A DNA stretch of 60,947 nt from Shewanella sp. SR44-3 (GTDB lineage Bacteria > Pseudomonadota > Gammaproteobacteria > Enterobacterales > Shewanellaceae), in the NCBI RefSeq assembly GCF_014163735.1, contig NZ_JACJDV010000019.1, forward strand, positions 1 to 60,947, read 5' to 3'. Each line of letters begins with the position of its first letter. Within the stretch, counting starts at the first letter, position 1. The notes below the pieces were generated by a model. It had not been told where the DNA came from, did no database searches, and worked only from the letters and a program-made list of their open reading frames with translations. Below, one piece after another: positions 1 to 10,588 of the stretch. A program made the position numbers and the translations under genes.

Positions 1-151
1 GTAAACCGAGCCACTGTGCCGCTGTTCTGTATGTTTTCATCACCTGCTCCAAATTTATCATTGAGCAGGTATTTTCAAATAGTCAGATCAATGATGCGAG
101 GTGTGGTTCGCTAGACGGTTACCGTTATTAAATGACTTTGTTCATATAAAC

Positions 152-178
152 TAAAAAGGCCAGCAATCAGCTGGCCTA
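152..178 (-). terminator. Intrinsic terminator of the alcohol dehydrogenase gene
   Basis: A 7-bp GC-rich stem (GGCCAGC/GCTGGCC) around a 5-base loop is followed on the minus strand by a T-run. It lies 66 bases past the stop of the alcohol dehydrogenase gene. The first 150 bases of the window hold no gene that I can support. Confidence 0.8.
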
Positions 179-243
179 GTGTTATTTACAGTTATCAGCA
201 GTTATATACTGTTGGTTATTGTCATTTAATGTATCTCACAAGA

Positions 244-1392
244 TTAAAGCGCATTAGTGAAAATTTGACAAATTTCCTCATGAGTTGCTTGTTTTGGATT
301 GGTAAAACCACAGGCATCTTTAAGGGCGTTATCGGCTAAGGTTGGGATATCTGCCGCTTTCACGCCAAGCAAGGTTAAATTTGCTGGAATATCCACCGCC
401 ACAGATAACGACTTAATTGCAGTGATAGCGGCTTTTGCACCTTGCTCATCTGTCATGGCGCTAACATCAATTCCCATGGCTTTGGCGACATCTTTTAATC
501 TTGGCGCCGCAACTTGAGCATTGTACTGCTGCACATGGGGCAATAATAATGCATTACATACTCCATGAGGCAGGTCGTAAAAACCGCCTAATTGATGAGC
601 CATCGCATGCACGTAACCTAGGCTTGCGTTGTTAAATGCCATACCAGCTAAAAATTGCGCATAGGCCATTTGCTCGCGGGCTTGAATGTTCTTACCATCA
701 GTAACCGCAAGAGCCAAGTTAGCATGAATAAGTTCGATAGCTTTGATGGCACAGGCATCTGTAATGGGCGTTGCGGCAATTGACACATAAGCTTCAATGG
801 CATGTGTTAGCGCATCCATGCCGGTCGCCGCTGTGAGTTGAGCAGGTTTTTCAAGCATCAACTCAGGGTCATTTACTGACAATACTGGAGTGGTGTTTTT
901 ATCAACAATGGCCATTTTAATGTGGCGGCTTTCGTCTGTAATAATACAAAAACGCGTCATTTCACTGGCTGTGCCAGCGGTGGTGTTAATTGCGACTAGA
1001 GGAAGCTGCGGCTTAGCTGAAACATCTACTCCTTCATAATCTTTAATGCTACCGCCATTGGTGGCAACTAGCGCGATACCTTTAGCGCAGTCATGGGGAG
1101 AGCCGCCGCCAAGAGAAATAATAAAATCACACTGATTATTTTTTAAAATGCTTAGGCCCGCTTCCACATTGGCTGTCGTTGGGTTGGGTTGCACCCCATC
1201 AAACAAGAATACTTTGATGTCATTCTCAACCAACTTGGTCGCCACTTTTTCAACCAAACCTATGCTAACTAATGGTTTGTCAGTCACGATTAACGCACGT
1301 TTAAAGCCTAGGGCTTTGATATCTGCAATGGCATCATCTACGCCGCCTTGACCTAAAATGTTAACACTTGGAATAAAAAATTTAGTCGCCAT
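244..1392 (-). CDS. yiaY: Iron-containing alcohol dehydrogenase (YiaY/AdhB type)
   Basis: NAD-dependent, Fe2+-requiring alcohol dehydrogenase of the group III family, predicted cytosolic, interconverting short-chain alcohols and aldehydes. Visible are the nucleotide-binding segment [11 protein letters not shown] near residue 95 and the metal-site segments [12 protein letters not shown] and [11 protein letters not shown]...LPHGVCNA, which carry the Asp and three His ligands. The 382-residue length is normal, and the protein resembles E. coli YiaY along its whole length from memory. ATG start behind a GAGG ribosome site. It is monocistronic with its own terminator. The physiological substrate cannot be read from sequence. 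Confidence 0.93.
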   Translation of the reverse strand: MATKFFIPSVNILGQGGVDDAIADIKALGFKRALIVTDKPLVSIGLVEKVATKLVENDIKVFLFDGVQPNPTTANVEAGLSILKNNQCDFIISLGGGSPHDCAKGIALVATNGGSIKDYEGVDVSAKPQLPLVAINTTAGTASEMTRFCIITDESRHIKMAIVDKNTTPVLSVNDPELMLEKPAQLTAATGMDALTHAIEAYVSIAATPITDACAIKAIELIHANLALAVTDGKNIQAREQMAYAQFLAGMAFNNASLGYVHAMAHQLGGFYDLPHGVCNALLLPHVQQYNAQVAAPRLKDVAKAMGIDVSAMTDEQGAKAAITAIKSLSVAVDIPANLTLLGVKAADIPTLADNALKDACGFTNPKQATHEEICQIFTNAL

Positions 1393-1869
1393 GGGAACCT
1401 CTGAATATTAATAAATTGCTTGATATTAATGTAGCAACTCCGAATAAGGCTTGATGTGACCCAATTCAAAAATCCCCTATAAAGCCTAAATAGTGCTTAA
1501 GATTAACTACGATAGTGTCGTATCGATCCCATTTTTGTTATAGGGACTCGGTTTAGGCCAGATTGAAACTAAGCTTCACACTGATGTTGAGTGGTGAGCC
1601 ATTCTGTTGCCGAGATCTTAATGGTAGGAAACATTTTTAGTCTTGATAAATTTAACTTAAATACAAACTGTTAACTATACTCAAGTGGCCCGCATCTTCG
1701 TGGGTTTAAGTATTAATATTTACCCCATCCGCGCCATGTTCTAAAGATCATGAGCCGAACGATGAGATCTATGAACGTATCACTTTATGTGTTGCAGATA
1801 TGCATCATAAGATCCATCACAGATAATGATATTAATGATGAATGTGACCGTAAGCAGGGACTATGTTTT
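1393..1869. other. Divergent intergenic region, alcohol dehydrogenase / GGDEF-EAL gene
   Basis: AT-rich spacer that must hold promoters for both flanking genes. I find no -10/-35 pair good enough to name. A short imperfect dyad (TACGA...TCGTA) lies near 1507-1521. The sequence from 1750 is open in frame with the downstream gene but looks like leader rather than protein. Confidence 0.4.
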
Positions 1870-4800
1870 ATGGATAAAGTGCTCTTTTTTTCAGTGCTGG
1901 AGCAAACTGCTTGTGTGATGGCCTTGGCTTACCTATTTTGCCTTTTGCCTCGCAATGAACAACAGCAGCACGTATTAATTTATAAAGTCTTAATTGGTGC
2001 TATCACAGCCATTGCAAGTATCTTATTGATAGAGCATTGCATTATTAACGGTATTTATTTACCACAGCAGCACTCCTTTATTGACCTTGATGCCATGGCT
2101 TTCATCGAAGCTAGATATTCCTCTGACAGTACAGCAATAACAAGACAAATAAATCCGCTTGCCTTTGGTGCCTTGGCATCAATTATGTGCTTAGTCGGCT
2201 TGTATTTCAGCTGGCTGCCATTAGCCGTGTCGTTTATACCACTGGCGGTTTATGGCATTTATTTCACTGATTTACCTATGGGGATGTTTTTCCTTGTGTT
2301 GTTCTCTAGCAGTGCGTTAGGACTAATAATGCATAGTTACAAGACTGATATCCTGGGTGATATCAAAGCGCTTCACCTTTATGGATTAGGCCTTAGCGTG
2401 CAGTTTATTGCGTTAATATTGATTTACCTGCTTTCAGCTGAACTTGAGCTGACTATTTGGCTTAATTTTGCGTTTATTTGCATCATGACATACCCCTTAG
2501 CGACGCTGGCAGCAGGGCATTTATTGTCGAAGCAGATATTTTATGAACGAGACAGACAAGCAAAGCTTCAGGATGATTTTCTTTTTAAAAATCAACTTGA
2601 TATTGGTAATATCGGCATAGCTATTACCTCTAAGTCTGCTTTTTGGCTTAAGGTAAACCCGTATATATGTAAGATGTTTCAATACACAGAAAAAGAACTG
2701 ATGCAGCTTACTTGGAAAGATTTAACTTATCCTGATGATTTAGATAAAGATCTTAAGTATTTCAATCGCATGATCAAGGGCGAAATTAGTGAGTATGAAA
2801 TAGATAAACGCTTTGTCGCCAAAGATGGCTCGATTATTTACACACATTTATCTGTGGCATGTCGGCATTATCATGATGATACTTCGCTTATCATTGCCGG
2901 TTTTTTGGATATTACTCAGCTTAAGCGTGCGGAGAATGCCTTAAGAAGCTCAAAAGAGCAGCTAGATTTAGTATTAGACAGCAGTGATTTAGGTATTTGG
3001 GATTGGGACATTAAGCGTAATACAGTGGCTAGCAACTTACGCAGTGCTCAAATTTTAGGTTGTGGATTAGCAAAGCTAAACAGTACCCCAAGCTTATGGA
3101 TTAATGCCATTTTTAAAGAGGATAGGAAAAACTTATTAACATCGCTTTTGGAGATCCGTAAAGGGAAATACGTTAACCATAGGATCGAATATAGGCTGCA
3201 TACCTTGGATGGCAATGTGCGCTGGATTTTAGATATGGGCAAAGTGGTTGATATGGATGAGCAAGGCATGCCATTGAGAATGTGTGGTACTCACACTGAC
3301 ATCACTGAGCTTAAACGCTCCCAAGAAACGTTGGGGATAGCTGCGTCTGTATTTCATCATTCCAGTGAGGCGATGAGCGTCTTTGACCGTCAAGGCGTTA
3401 TTATCAATAGTAACCCAGCTTTTAATGAGATCACTGGCTTTAGTCAAGATGAAATCAGAGGTCAGCATTTATCTTTACTGCAAAGTGACATTCAATTTAA
3501 GCACTCTTACCACAAAATTTTTCCGAGCCTATCCCAAAAAGGACATTGGCAAGGAGAATTGATCTTAAAGCGTAAAAATGGTCAAGAATATACCGCTTGG
3601 CTCACCATTAACGCTATCTCTGAGTCAGTGGCTGAAGAAGGCTTAAGCGTAGCCTTGTTTTCTGATATTTCAGATAAAAAGCAAGCAGAGGAGCTGATTT
3701 GGTTGCAAGCCAATTATGATACTTTATCCGGATTGCCAAATCGGCGTATGCTGTTAGAACACCTTAAAGTTCAAATCGCAACGAGTGCACGAGATAATTT
3801 ACATTTTGCATTGTTGTTTTTAGATCTCGATTTTTTCAAAGAAATTAACGATACATTAGGTCATGACGTTGGTGATTTACTGCTTATAAAAGCAGCTGAG
3901 CGGATCAAAAATTGTACTCGAGATTCTGATTTGGTTGCGCGCCTTGGTGGTGATGAGTTCACTGTGGTACTCAATAACTTTAATGATCAAAAAGGCATAG
4001 AAAGAGTTGCTAATAAAATTTTGAAACAGCTTTCTGAGCCGTTCATTCTCGGCAGTGAAACTGCCTACATCAGTTGTAGCATTGGTATTACCTTGTACCC
4101 TGATGATGCAACTACCATTGAAGCGTTGCTAAAAAATGCTGATCAGGCCATGTATTCGGCTAAAGCCCATGGCCGCAATCGCTTTCACTATTTTACCCCG
4201 CAAATGCAAGAAATTGCGCTATGGCGAATGAAGTTGATTCAAGATCTTAAAATAGCCATTAAATTAGGGCAGTTTGAGCTCTATTACCAACCTATTATCG
4301 ACTTCTCTACAGGGGACATGGTCAAGGCTGAAGCACTTATTCGCTGGCATCACCCCCAATTAGGTTTTGTATCACCCGCAGATTTTATTCCCATTGCCGA
4401 AGACACGGGCATGATTATCGAAATAGGTAACTGGGTATTTAATCAAGCTTGTCAACAAGCGGCATTATGGCAAGATCGCTACGGTAGGGAACTGCAAATA
4501 AGTATCAATAAGTCACCAGTTCAGTTCCGTGATGAGCATACTCATGTTAAACATTGGGAAGGGATCTTAGCGGCATTAAACCTTAGCCCATCTTGCATTT
4601 GCGTAGAGATCACTGAAGGCTTATTACTGGAAGCTGAAACTACAGTGGAAGCTAAATTGTTGGCTTACCGTGATGGCGGCATCCAAGTGTCGCTAGATGA
4701 TTTTGGCACTGGGTATTCATCCCTGTCTTACCTTAAGAAATTTGATATTGATTATCTTAAAATCGATCGTTCCTTTGTCAGCAATCTAGAGGAGGACGAT

Positions 4801-5025
4801 AACGATTTAAGCCTGTGTGAAGCCATCATAGTCATGGCCCATAAATTGGGGATAAAAGTTATCGCCGAAGGCATAGAAACTGAGTTGCAACGAAGTATGC
4901 TTGAGCTTGCGGGGTGTGATTATGGTCAAGGATATTTGTTTTCTAAGCCGCTTAAAGCCGAAGACTTTGAGAAATCCTATTTCAAGTTTAAATCTCAATT
5001 GGCTCCTAAGAAGAGTACAGCTTAA
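1870..5025 (+). CDS. Membrane PAS-PAS-PAS-GGDEF-EAL cyclic-di-GMP enzyme
   Basis: Bifunctional c-di-GMP signalling protein of the inner membrane. Order: about seven hydrophobic segments in the first 240 residues, three PAS domains, a GGDEF domain and an EAL domain. The cyclase motif GGDEF is intact (bases 3946-3960) with an RDSD inhibitory site five residues before it. The EAL domain keeps EALIRW, DDFGTGYSS, LKID and the late IAEGIE, so both activities look possible. I prefer the ATG at 1870 because AGGGA lies 9 bases upstream and the hydrophobic N-terminus starts there. An in-frame ATG at 1750 would add 40 residues (1091 total) with no good ribosome site. Ligand and net activity are unknown. 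Confidence 0.88.
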   Translation: MDKVLFFSVLEQTACVMALAYLFCLLPRNEQQQHVLIYKVLIGAITAIASILLIEHCIINGIYLPQQHSFIDLDAMAFIEARYSSDSTAITRQINPLAFGALASIMCLVGLYFSWLPLAVSFIPLAVYGIYFTDLPMGMFFLVLFSSSALGLIMHSYKTDILGDIKALHLYGLGLSVQFIALILIYLLSAELELTIWLNFAFICIMTYPLATLAAGHLLSKQIFYERDRQAKLQDDFLFKNQLDIGNIGIAITSKSAFWLKVNPYICKMFQYTEKELMQLTWKDLTYPDDLDKDLKYFNRMIKGEISEYEIDKRFVAKDGSIIYTHLSVACRHYHDDTSLIIAGFLDITQLKRAENALRSSKEQLDLVLDSSDLGIWDWDIKRNTVASNLRSAQILGCGLAKLNSTPSLWINAIFKEDRKNLLTSLLEIRKGKYVNHRIEYRLHTLDGNVRWILDMGKVVDMDEQGMPLRMCGTHTDITELKRSQETLGIAASVFHHSSEAMSVFDRQGVIINSNPAFNEITGFSQDEIRGQHLSLLQSDIQFKHSYHKIFPSLSQKGHWQGELILKRKNGQEYTAWLTINAISESVAEEGLSVALFSDISDKKQAEELIWLQANYDTLSGLPNRRMLLEHLKVQIATSARDNLHFALLFLDLDFFKEINDTLGHDVGDLLLIKAAERIKNCTRDSDLVARLGGDEFTVVLNNFNDQKGIERVANKILKQLSEPFILGSETAYISCSIGITLYPDDATTIEALLKNADQAMYSAKAHGRNRFHYFTPQMQEIALWRMKLIQDLKIAIKLGQFELYYQPIIDFSTGDMVKAEALIRWHHPQLGFVSPADFIPIAEDTGMIIEIGNWVFNQACQQAALWQDRYGRELQISINKSPVQFRDEHTHVKHWEGILAALNLSPSCICVEITEGLLLEAETTVEAKLLAYRDGGIQVSLDDFGTGYSSLSYLKKFDIDYLKIDRSFVSNLEEDDNDLSLCEAIIVMAHKLGIKVIAEGIETELQRSMLELAGCDYGQGYLFSKPLKAEDFEKSYFKFKSQLAPKKSTA

Positions 5026-5072
5026 TCTGCTTATAGCAACCAGTTCATTAATACTATGGGGATTATGATAGC

Positions 5073-5104
5073 TAACCTCTGCTCAGGATAATCAATGCAT
5101 AATT
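5073..5104. repeat. Left-end fragment of a dispersed inverted-repeat element
   Basis: Begins TAACCTCTGCTCAGGATAAT and continues AATGCATA. It matches the left end of the element at 26175 with only a few mismatches over about 30 bases, and like that copy sits just after a stop codon. No matching right end is seen before the helicase gene. Confidence 0.6.
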
Positions 5105-5166
5105 TGATCGCATAAATTCTTCTAGGGGTTACAATACGGTCTAATTATTGTCAGTTTTGAGTTCCT

Positions 5167-6435
5167 ATGCCTTTTAATGCTCTGGGTTTGTCTGCCCAAC
5201 TTCAAGATGCCGTCAAAGAATGTGGTTATGAAGCCACCACTCCAGTTCAAGACGCTGTTATTCCTGTCGCACTTCTCGGGCAAGATGTCTTAGCCAGCGC
5301 GGAAACAGGCACAGGTAAAACGGCCGCTTTCGCATTGCCTATTTTGATGAATCTATCTCAAGCTGATATTGAAACATTAACGCCAGAGCAAAGACTCAGA
5401 GCGCTGGTGATGACGCCCACTCGTGAGCTTGCGATTCAAATCGAGCAAAATTTCATTAACTACAGTCGCCATCTCGAACTTAACAGTTTGGCTGTCTATG
5501 GCGGTGCGAGTATTAATCCACAGCGTAAAGCCTTAGCCCAAGGGGTTGATGTGCTGGTGGCAACGCCAGGGCGACTATTTGATATTATCGGCCAGCATGA
5601 GCTGGACTTATCCCATGTGACGCATTTGGTGATAGACGAAGCCGATCGCATGTTAGATTTAGGTTTTGTGAAAGATATCGAAAAGGTGCAGCGCCTAGTG
5701 TCAAGGCAGCGCCAGACCATGATGTTTTCGGCCACTTTCTCCGATGAAGTTCAAGTGCTTGCACAAAAAATGCTAAACGAGCCGGCGATTTTTCACCTTG
5801 CCAGCAGCACGACGGCAAGCACGGTAAGCCAAGAGGTCTACCTAGTAGATAAAAGACGTAAAGCAGAATTACTTTCAGAGCTTATTGGCCGTAATAACTG
5901 GCAACAAGTGATGGTGTTTACCAGCACTAAAGAAACCGCCGAGCATTTATTATCTGAGCTCAAGCTTGATGGTCTTAAGGCCGCAGTGTTTCATGGTGAT
6001 AAGTCTCAAGGTGCACGCAATAAAGCCTTAGAAGATTTTAAGCAAGGTCAGCTAAGGATCCTTATCGCTACCGATCTTGCAGCCAGAGGTTTAGACATTC
6101 AGGCATTGCCGTTAGTGATTAACTTTGAACTGCCACCAGAGCCTGAAGATTATGTCCACCGTGTTGGTCGTACTGGACGAGCTGGTATGGCAGGTCACGC
6201 TATTTCTTTTGTGAGTCTTAACGAGCAGCAATTACTCACAGATGTAGAGGCCCAAGTAGGGCTCACGCTTGAGAGTAAGGTGTTACCCGGTTATGAAGAA
6301 GGTGCGCCGCTACCAGCACGCTATCGCGACCTTGCTGAGGCTAAGCCTAAGAAAGCCTTTAAGCATAAGCGTCCTAAACCTAGCTTGAACAAAGCGCCAA
6401 CTCGTCATGGCAAGTACGCTAAAGCTAAAAAGTAA
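5167..6435 (+). CDS. rhlE: DEAD-box ATP-dependent RNA helicase, RhlE type
   Basis: Cytosolic RNA helicase acting on structured RNA, in ribosome assembly or mRNA turnover in related bacteria. Motifs in order: Q-motif region PVQDAVIP, Walker A ASAETGTGKT (residues 43-52), PTRELA, TPGR, DEAD (157-160), SAT in MMFSATF, then the second RecA-like domain with ARGLDI and HRVGRTGRAG. The C-terminal tail is short and lysine-rich. At 422 residues it resembles E. coli RhlE minus its long Gly/Arg tail. Shewanella genomes carry several such paralogues, so the exact subfamily is less certain than the family. Confidence 0.88.
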   Translation: MPFNALGLSAQLQDAVKECGYEATTPVQDAVIPVALLGQDVLASAETGTGKTAAFALPILMNLSQADIETLTPEQRLRALVMTPTRELAIQIEQNFINYSRHLELNSLAVYGGASINPQRKALAQGVDVLVATPGRLFDIIGQHELDLSHVTHLVIDEADRMLDLGFVKDIEKVQRLVSRQRQTMMFSATFSDEVQVLAQKMLNEPAIFHLASSTTASTVSQEVYLVDKRRKAELLSELIGRNNWQQVMVFTSTKETAEHLLSELKLDGLKAAVFHGDKSQGARNKALEDFKQGQLRILIATDLAARGLDIQALPLVINFELPPEPEDYVHRVGRTGRAGMAGHAISFVSLNEQQLLTDVEAQVGLTLESKVLPGYEEGAPLPARYRDLAEAKPKKAFKHKRPKPSLNKAPTRHGKYAKAKK

Positions 6436-6509
6436 TCTAACCTGCATCGATAGTGATGATCTGAATTTGGGATTAGCTATCGATGCAAAATATTAGGTGG
6501 TTGTCGTCC

Positions 6510-7682
6510 ATGATTATTAAACCTGTTAATACCAATGTCATCACGGGTTTTTTAGGGGTAGGCAAAACCTCATTAATTAAGCAACTACTTGCCACCAAGC
6601 CTGCTGATGAAACCTGGGCAATCCTCATTAATGAGTTCGGTGAGATTGGGCTTGATGGCCAACTACTTAGCCAAGGTAAGCAGGCCAGTAAACTTGTGAT
6701 AAAAGAAGTCGCTGGTGGCTGTTTATGCTGCGCCGGCGGTTTGCCCATTCAGGTGGCGATTAATCAATTGCTCGCTAAAGCCAAACCAGACCGGCTTATC
6801 ATTGAACCCACAGGACTTGGACACACAGATCAAATCCTCAAATTATTAGCCTCAGAGCATTACCAGCAAGTTATCCGCCTTAATAGCTGCTTATGCTTAG
6901 TCGATGCACGCAAATTGGCTAAGCTTGAGTATCGCAGTCACCCGCTATTCATTAAGCAGTTGCAGTGCGCCGATGTGATATTAGCCAGCAAATCTGTCAG
7001 TTACAGCCCTGATGATTGGATAGCCCTGCAAGACTTCTTAGCTCAAATTGGCTGTGCTGAGCGTCCGCTGATTAAAGATGAGGCGTTAACTGAAGACTCT
7101 CTTTCCCTGCACTCAAATGAGTTATTAGCAAGGGTCATTCACGCGTTACAAAGGCTGACAACAATCAGGCATCAGCGTAAACCTCAGCCCAAGAGTGGAC
7201 TTAGCTTGGTGACCAAGCCTGCGGTTCATTTGGGACTATTTGATGCCGAAGAACCCTTGAGTGCAGAACTTATTTTTAATCCGCTAGGCTTTTGTAAAAA
7301 GCAGCAAGATAATGGCGAATACATAAGCTGTGGCTGGGTGTTTGAGCCTAGGCAAGTTTTTGATTTTGACAAACTATTATCGCTTATCCATGGGCTTAAA
7401 TTACAGTTTATTCGCTTAAAAGCTGTGATGATAACCCTTGATGGTATTGCCTGCTTTAATCTCATCGATGGCGAGCTCAGCATTCAAGAACAAGACGATG
7501 CACTGGACTCACGGCTTGAAATTATTGCAGTGAGTGACAGCAATAATACTCCCTTAAGCCCAGCTCGACTTAGTCAAGCCAGTCTTAGCCAAGTTCATCA
7601 GGGGCAAGTCGGCACTTCAATACAACAAAGCCAAGCAGCCATAGAAGCATTACAGACTTCACTGCTCAGCTGTCGTGCTTAA
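6510..7682 (+). CDS. CobW/COG0523-family metal-chaperone GTPase
   Basis: P-loop GTPase of the G3E family that hands a metal, often zinc, to client proteins. Walker A GFLGVGKT is near the N-terminus, followed by the family metal motif GGCLCC (CxCC) and IIEPTG as switch region. The usual NKxD guanine-specificity motif is replaced by ASKS, and a CobW C-terminal domain follows. I place the start at the ATG at 6510, behind AGGTGG at 9 bases. An in-frame ATG at 6483 would add nine residues without a ribosome site. It converges on the lactate permease gene with 6 bases between stops. No Zur box was recognised, so the metal is unknown. Confidence 0.85.
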   Translation: MIIKPVNTNVITGFLGVGKTSLIKQLLATKPADETWAILINEFGEIGLDGQLLSQGKQASKLVIKEVAGGCLCCAGGLPIQVAINQLLAKAKPDRLIIEPTGLGHTDQILKLLASEHYQQVIRLNSCLCLVDARKLAKLEYRSHPLFIKQLQCADVILASKSVSYSPDDWIALQDFLAQIGCAERPLIKDEALTEDSLSLHSNELLARVIHALQRLTTIRHQRKPQPKSGLSLVTKPAVHLGLFDAEEPLSAELIFNPLGFCKKQQDNGEYISCGWVFEPRQVFDFDKLLSLIHGLKLQFIRLKAVMITLDGIACFNLIDGELSIQEQDDALDSRLEIIAVSDSNNTPLSPARLSQASLSQVHQGQVGTSIQQSQAAIEALQTSLLSCRA

Positions 7683-7688
7683 AAACGC

Positions 7689-9419
7689 TTAGTAGCCTCC
7701 CCAAATGGCAGCGACGGTACCTGCAATTAGGGCATAAGCTAATGCAACAGGCATGGTTTTTCGAATAATATCTGCTTCTTTACCCGCCATACCGACCACA
7801 GTTGCTGCGGCAACTACATTCATGACGCACATCATATTGCCTGCATTTGAGCCTATGCCCTGTAGCGCGAGGGCAAGTGTCGGGCTCATACCGATACGCT
7901 CGGCTACCGAATACTGCAGGCTTGCGAACATCATATTGGAAAAGGTTGCTGATCCAGATAAAAACGCGCCAAAAATGCCCACTATCGGCGAGAACCAAGC
8001 CCAAACGCTGCCCATGGTTTGTGCCAATAAATCTGCTAATGCTATGGGCATAGACTGCAAGCTTGCGTGATTCGCCCCTGAGTTTAAAAATATTTTCACC
8101 ATGGGCACACTGGCCCCTAAGGCAATTAACGTCGGTAGCATGGCAGTCAAAGAATCTGTCACTGCCACCTTAATTGCCTTGGCTTTCATGGAGAACAACA
8201 CAAAACTCATTAAACACACTAATACGAAAAAAGCTCCCGGTGCATATAAAATAGCAAAGCTAGTGCCAAGTTCTGTGCCTAATATACCTTGCCAACTGAT
8301 GGTAAAACTTGAAAGCCAGGATTTAAGTGGCATTAAAGTACGTGACAAGACCAAAAGTAGCGCCATGACAATGTAAGGCGACCAAGCGGCGAGTTGTGAA
8401 ATAGATTGCGTATTGGATTGTGATTGCAAAGCGACTGGCTGCGCTTCCGGTGCAGGTGGCTCTATTTGGGCTGATGGCGACTGAGACACAGATGGGCTTG
8501 TCATTACTTTAGGGGATGAGTTCTCAGTGTCGATAGCAAAATCATGCCAAGATGTTTGCGGTAACAACCAGCTCTTTTTAGCCACAGGAATGACTAAAGC
8601 CATACCTATAAGCGCGCCAATCACTGAGGGGAACTCAGGCCCTGCTAAGTAATTAATCCCCCAAGCCGGCACAGTAAAGGCAAAACCTGAAAACAGGGCA
8701 AATTTCCAAATGCTGAGTCCTTCTTTAAAGCTGCGGTTAGCGCCAAAAAATCCAGTTAATAAACACGATAATAGTAAAGGCATTAAGCTGCCGGTAACCA
8801 GATCTATGCTGATGATATGCATGGCGATGTATTGGCCATAATCGGCAAAGCTGCCGCCATGTAAGCTGATTTGCTCCGCAGCCATATTGCCATCAACGCC
8901 AGAGAGTCCTTGCTCCATACCAAATAATATTGGCAAACCAATAGCGCCAAACGAAACAGACGTTGAATCTGCGATAAGGGCGACCACGGCGGCAGCAATA
9001 GGCGGGACGCCTAATAGCACCAGCAATGGGGCGCCAATGGCTGCGGGGGTGCCAAATCCAGCTGAGCCTTCGATAAAGGAGCCAAATAACCAGCAAATAA
9101 TAATAACTTGCACCCGGGCATCGCTACTTATTTGAGTAAAACCTGAGCGTATGATATCCATGGCTCCTGAGTGTTTTAAGGTATTAAGTAAAAATACTGC
9201 CCCAAAAATGATGCTTAATGGAGTGAGTGCTGCAAGTAAGCCTTCGACCACTGAAGCCCCTAGTATTAGGCCGTCCATGTGCCAAATAAAGTAGGCGGCC
9301 AGAGCCGTCATTAGCATAGAGAGTGGCATGGCTTTGGCGGCAGAAAGACGCATGAACACTAAAAACACCAGTACGCTTATGACTGGAGTTAGGCTGGCGA
9401 GTATTTGAAAAAAGGACAT
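7689..9419 (-). CDS. lldP: L-lactate permease (LctP family)
   Basis: Polytopic inner-membrane lactate:H+ symporter. The 576 residues contain roughly a dozen hydrophobic segments and family blocks such as [19 protein letters not shown] and [17 protein letters not shown] hydrophilic, Pro/Ser/Gln-rich insert of about 45 residues interrupts the middle and probably forms a cytoplasmic loop. The gene stands alone, not with lactate dehydrogenase genes. A perfect inverted repeat 13 bases before the start is the likely operator. Glycolate transport is an alternative within the family. Confidence 0.85.
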   Translation of the reverse strand: MSFFQILASLTPVISVLVFLVFMRLSAAKAMPLSMLMTALAAYFIWHMDGLILGASVVEGLLAALTPLSIIFGAVFLLNTLKHSGAMDIIRSGFTQISSDARVQVIIICWLFGSFIEGSAGFGTPAAIGAPLLVLLGVPPIAAAVVALIADSTSVSFGAIGLPILFGMEQGLSGVDGNMAAEQISLHGGSFADYGQYIAMHIISIDLVTGSLMPLLLSCLLTGFFGANRSFKEGLSIWKFALFSGFAFTVPAWGINYLAGPEFPSVIGALIGMALVIPVAKKSWLLPQTSWHDFAIDTENSSPKVMTSPSVSQSPSAQIEPPAPEAQPVALQSQSNTQSISQLAAWSPYIVMALLLVLSRTLMPLKSWLSSFTISWQGILGTELGTSFAILYAPGAFFVLVCLMSFVLFSMKAKAIKVAVTDSLTAMLPTLIALGASVPMVKIFLNSGANHASLQSMPIALADLLAQTMGSVWAWFSPIVGIFGAFLSGSATFSNMMFASLQYSVAERIGMSPTLALALQGIGSNAGNMMCVMNVVAAATVVGMAGKEADIIRKTMPVALAYALIAGTVAAIWGGY

Positions 9420-9431
9420 TTACAACTCAAG

Positions 9432-9460
9432 TTGATTAACATGTTACAAATGTTAATCAA
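9432..9460. promoter_or_regulatory. Candidate operator of the lactate permease gene (perfect 11-bp inverted repeat)
   Basis: TTGATTAACAT and its exact complement ATGTTAATCAA flank 7 bases, giving a centre-to-centre spacing of about two helical turns. It lies 13-41 bases upstream of the permease start, within the expected promoter or 5' leader. The binding protein is not identifiable from this window. Confidence 0.6.
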
Positions 9461-9610
9461 TTGCCTGAAGAATACAATCTTTGAGACCCGTTAGGCTGAG
9501 ATTTACTACAAAAAAACTTGAGCTGATGTTAAATTGAGCGATTATCGCGGTACTTAAGCTGACTTTATGGCGACCAGACTCATAGTCACAGTTTTAATAA
9601 CAAGCTGCAG

Positions 9611-10489
9611 TTAAAATAATTTACTGCCCCAGCCTAATTTGTTTCTCAATACATGAAAATAGTTATGCCCTTTGGGGTGAATGAGCATTAATCGTTGCTC
9701 GCTGCGGCGAATGATGATTTCATCACCGGGCAGCACGGATAAATGCACATGGCCATCACAGCTGACTTCCAGATTCTCACCATTATCTGGTGAGACAACT
9801 AGCTTTATAGTGCTGCAGGCATCAACCACAATTGGTCGACAAGACAGGGTATGAGGAAACATGGGGACAAGGATAAGTGCTTGTAAATTTGGCGTTAAAA
9901 TGGCGCCTCCGGCAGATAGTGAATAGGCAGTTGAGCCCGTTGGGGTTGACACTATCATGCCATCAGCGCGTTGGCTGTACATGAATTGCTCATCGATATA
10001 GACCTCAAATTGGATCATATGAGCAATTTTACCAGGATGTAGCACAGCTTCATTGACTGCAGTATTACTGGCTTTTAGCATGCCGTGACGGTGTACTTCA
10101 GCTTCCAGTAAAAATCTGTGTTCAGTTTCAAACTCGCCGCTGAGCACTTGGGCTAACTGAGTTTCAAAATCATCCGGTGGTAAATCAGTTAAAAAGCCTA
10201 AATTGCCACGGTTAACTCCGATAACAGCCACATCATAGCGGGCCAATACTCTGGCAGCACCGAGCATGTTGCCATCACCGCCGACGACTATGGCTAAATC
10301 GCAGCGTTCGCCTATTTCCACCAAATCCACAGCCTGAAATTCAATTTCTAGCTCAGCTGAAACTCGCTCTTCAACCAGCACACTGTAACCTTGTGCCGTT
10401 AACCACAAGTGTAATTTTTCAATGGTTTGATTGGTGCCTTGATGATGAGGCTTGCCGATCAGGCCAATTGTCTGAAATATTTTGCTCAT
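9611..10489 (-). CDS. nadK: NAD kinase
   Basis: Cytosolic enzyme that phosphorylates NAD to NADP using ATP. GGDGN (in [13 protein letters not shown]), the NE motif (NEAVLHPGK) and the glycine-rich [20 protein letters not shown] are all present. The start at the ATG 10489 gives 292 residues, the usual length. A further 17 codons are open upstream but would run into the grpE promoter. It is divergent from grpE, as in many gammaproteobacteria. Confidence 0.95.
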   Translation of the reverse strand: MSKIFQTIGLIGKPHHQGTNQTIEKLHLWLTAQGYSVLVEERVSAELEIEFQAVDLVEIGERCDLAIVVGGDGNMLGAARVLARYDVAVIGVNRGNLGFLTDLPPDDFETQLAQVLSGEFETEHRFLLEAEVHRHGMLKASNTAVNEAVLHPGKIAHMIQFEVYIDEQFMYSQRADGMIVSTPTGSTAYSLSAGGAILTPNLQALILVPMFPHTLSCRPIVVDACSTIKLVVSPDNGENLEVSCDGHVHLSVLPGDEIIIRRSEQRLMLIHPKGHNYFHVLRNKLGWGSKLF

Positions 10490-10514
10490 ATTAGGAGTTG
10501 TTCTGGCTCTAGGC

Positions 10515-10543
10515 CTTGAAACGTCAGAATTGATCCCCATAAT
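10515..10543 (+). promoter_or_regulatory. Heat-shock (sigma-32) promoter of grpE
   Basis: CTTGAAA at 10515-10521, a 13-base spacer, then CCCCATAAT at 10535-10543. This fits the RpoH consensus (CTTGAAA, 13-17 bases, CCCCATnT). Transcription would begin about 10550, leaving a leader of roughly 40 bases and ruling out protein starts near 10544. Confidence 0.85.
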
Positions 10544-10588
10544 ATGCCCATAGCATTCAGAAACAAAGCATTTTTAGCTGGAGTGAAA

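Noticed and set aside
1750..1869. 40-codon N-terminal extension of the PAS-GGDEF-EAL protein
   Set aside because: No ribosome site at 1750, and the membrane region begins only after 1870. Kept as an alternative start, not as the main call.
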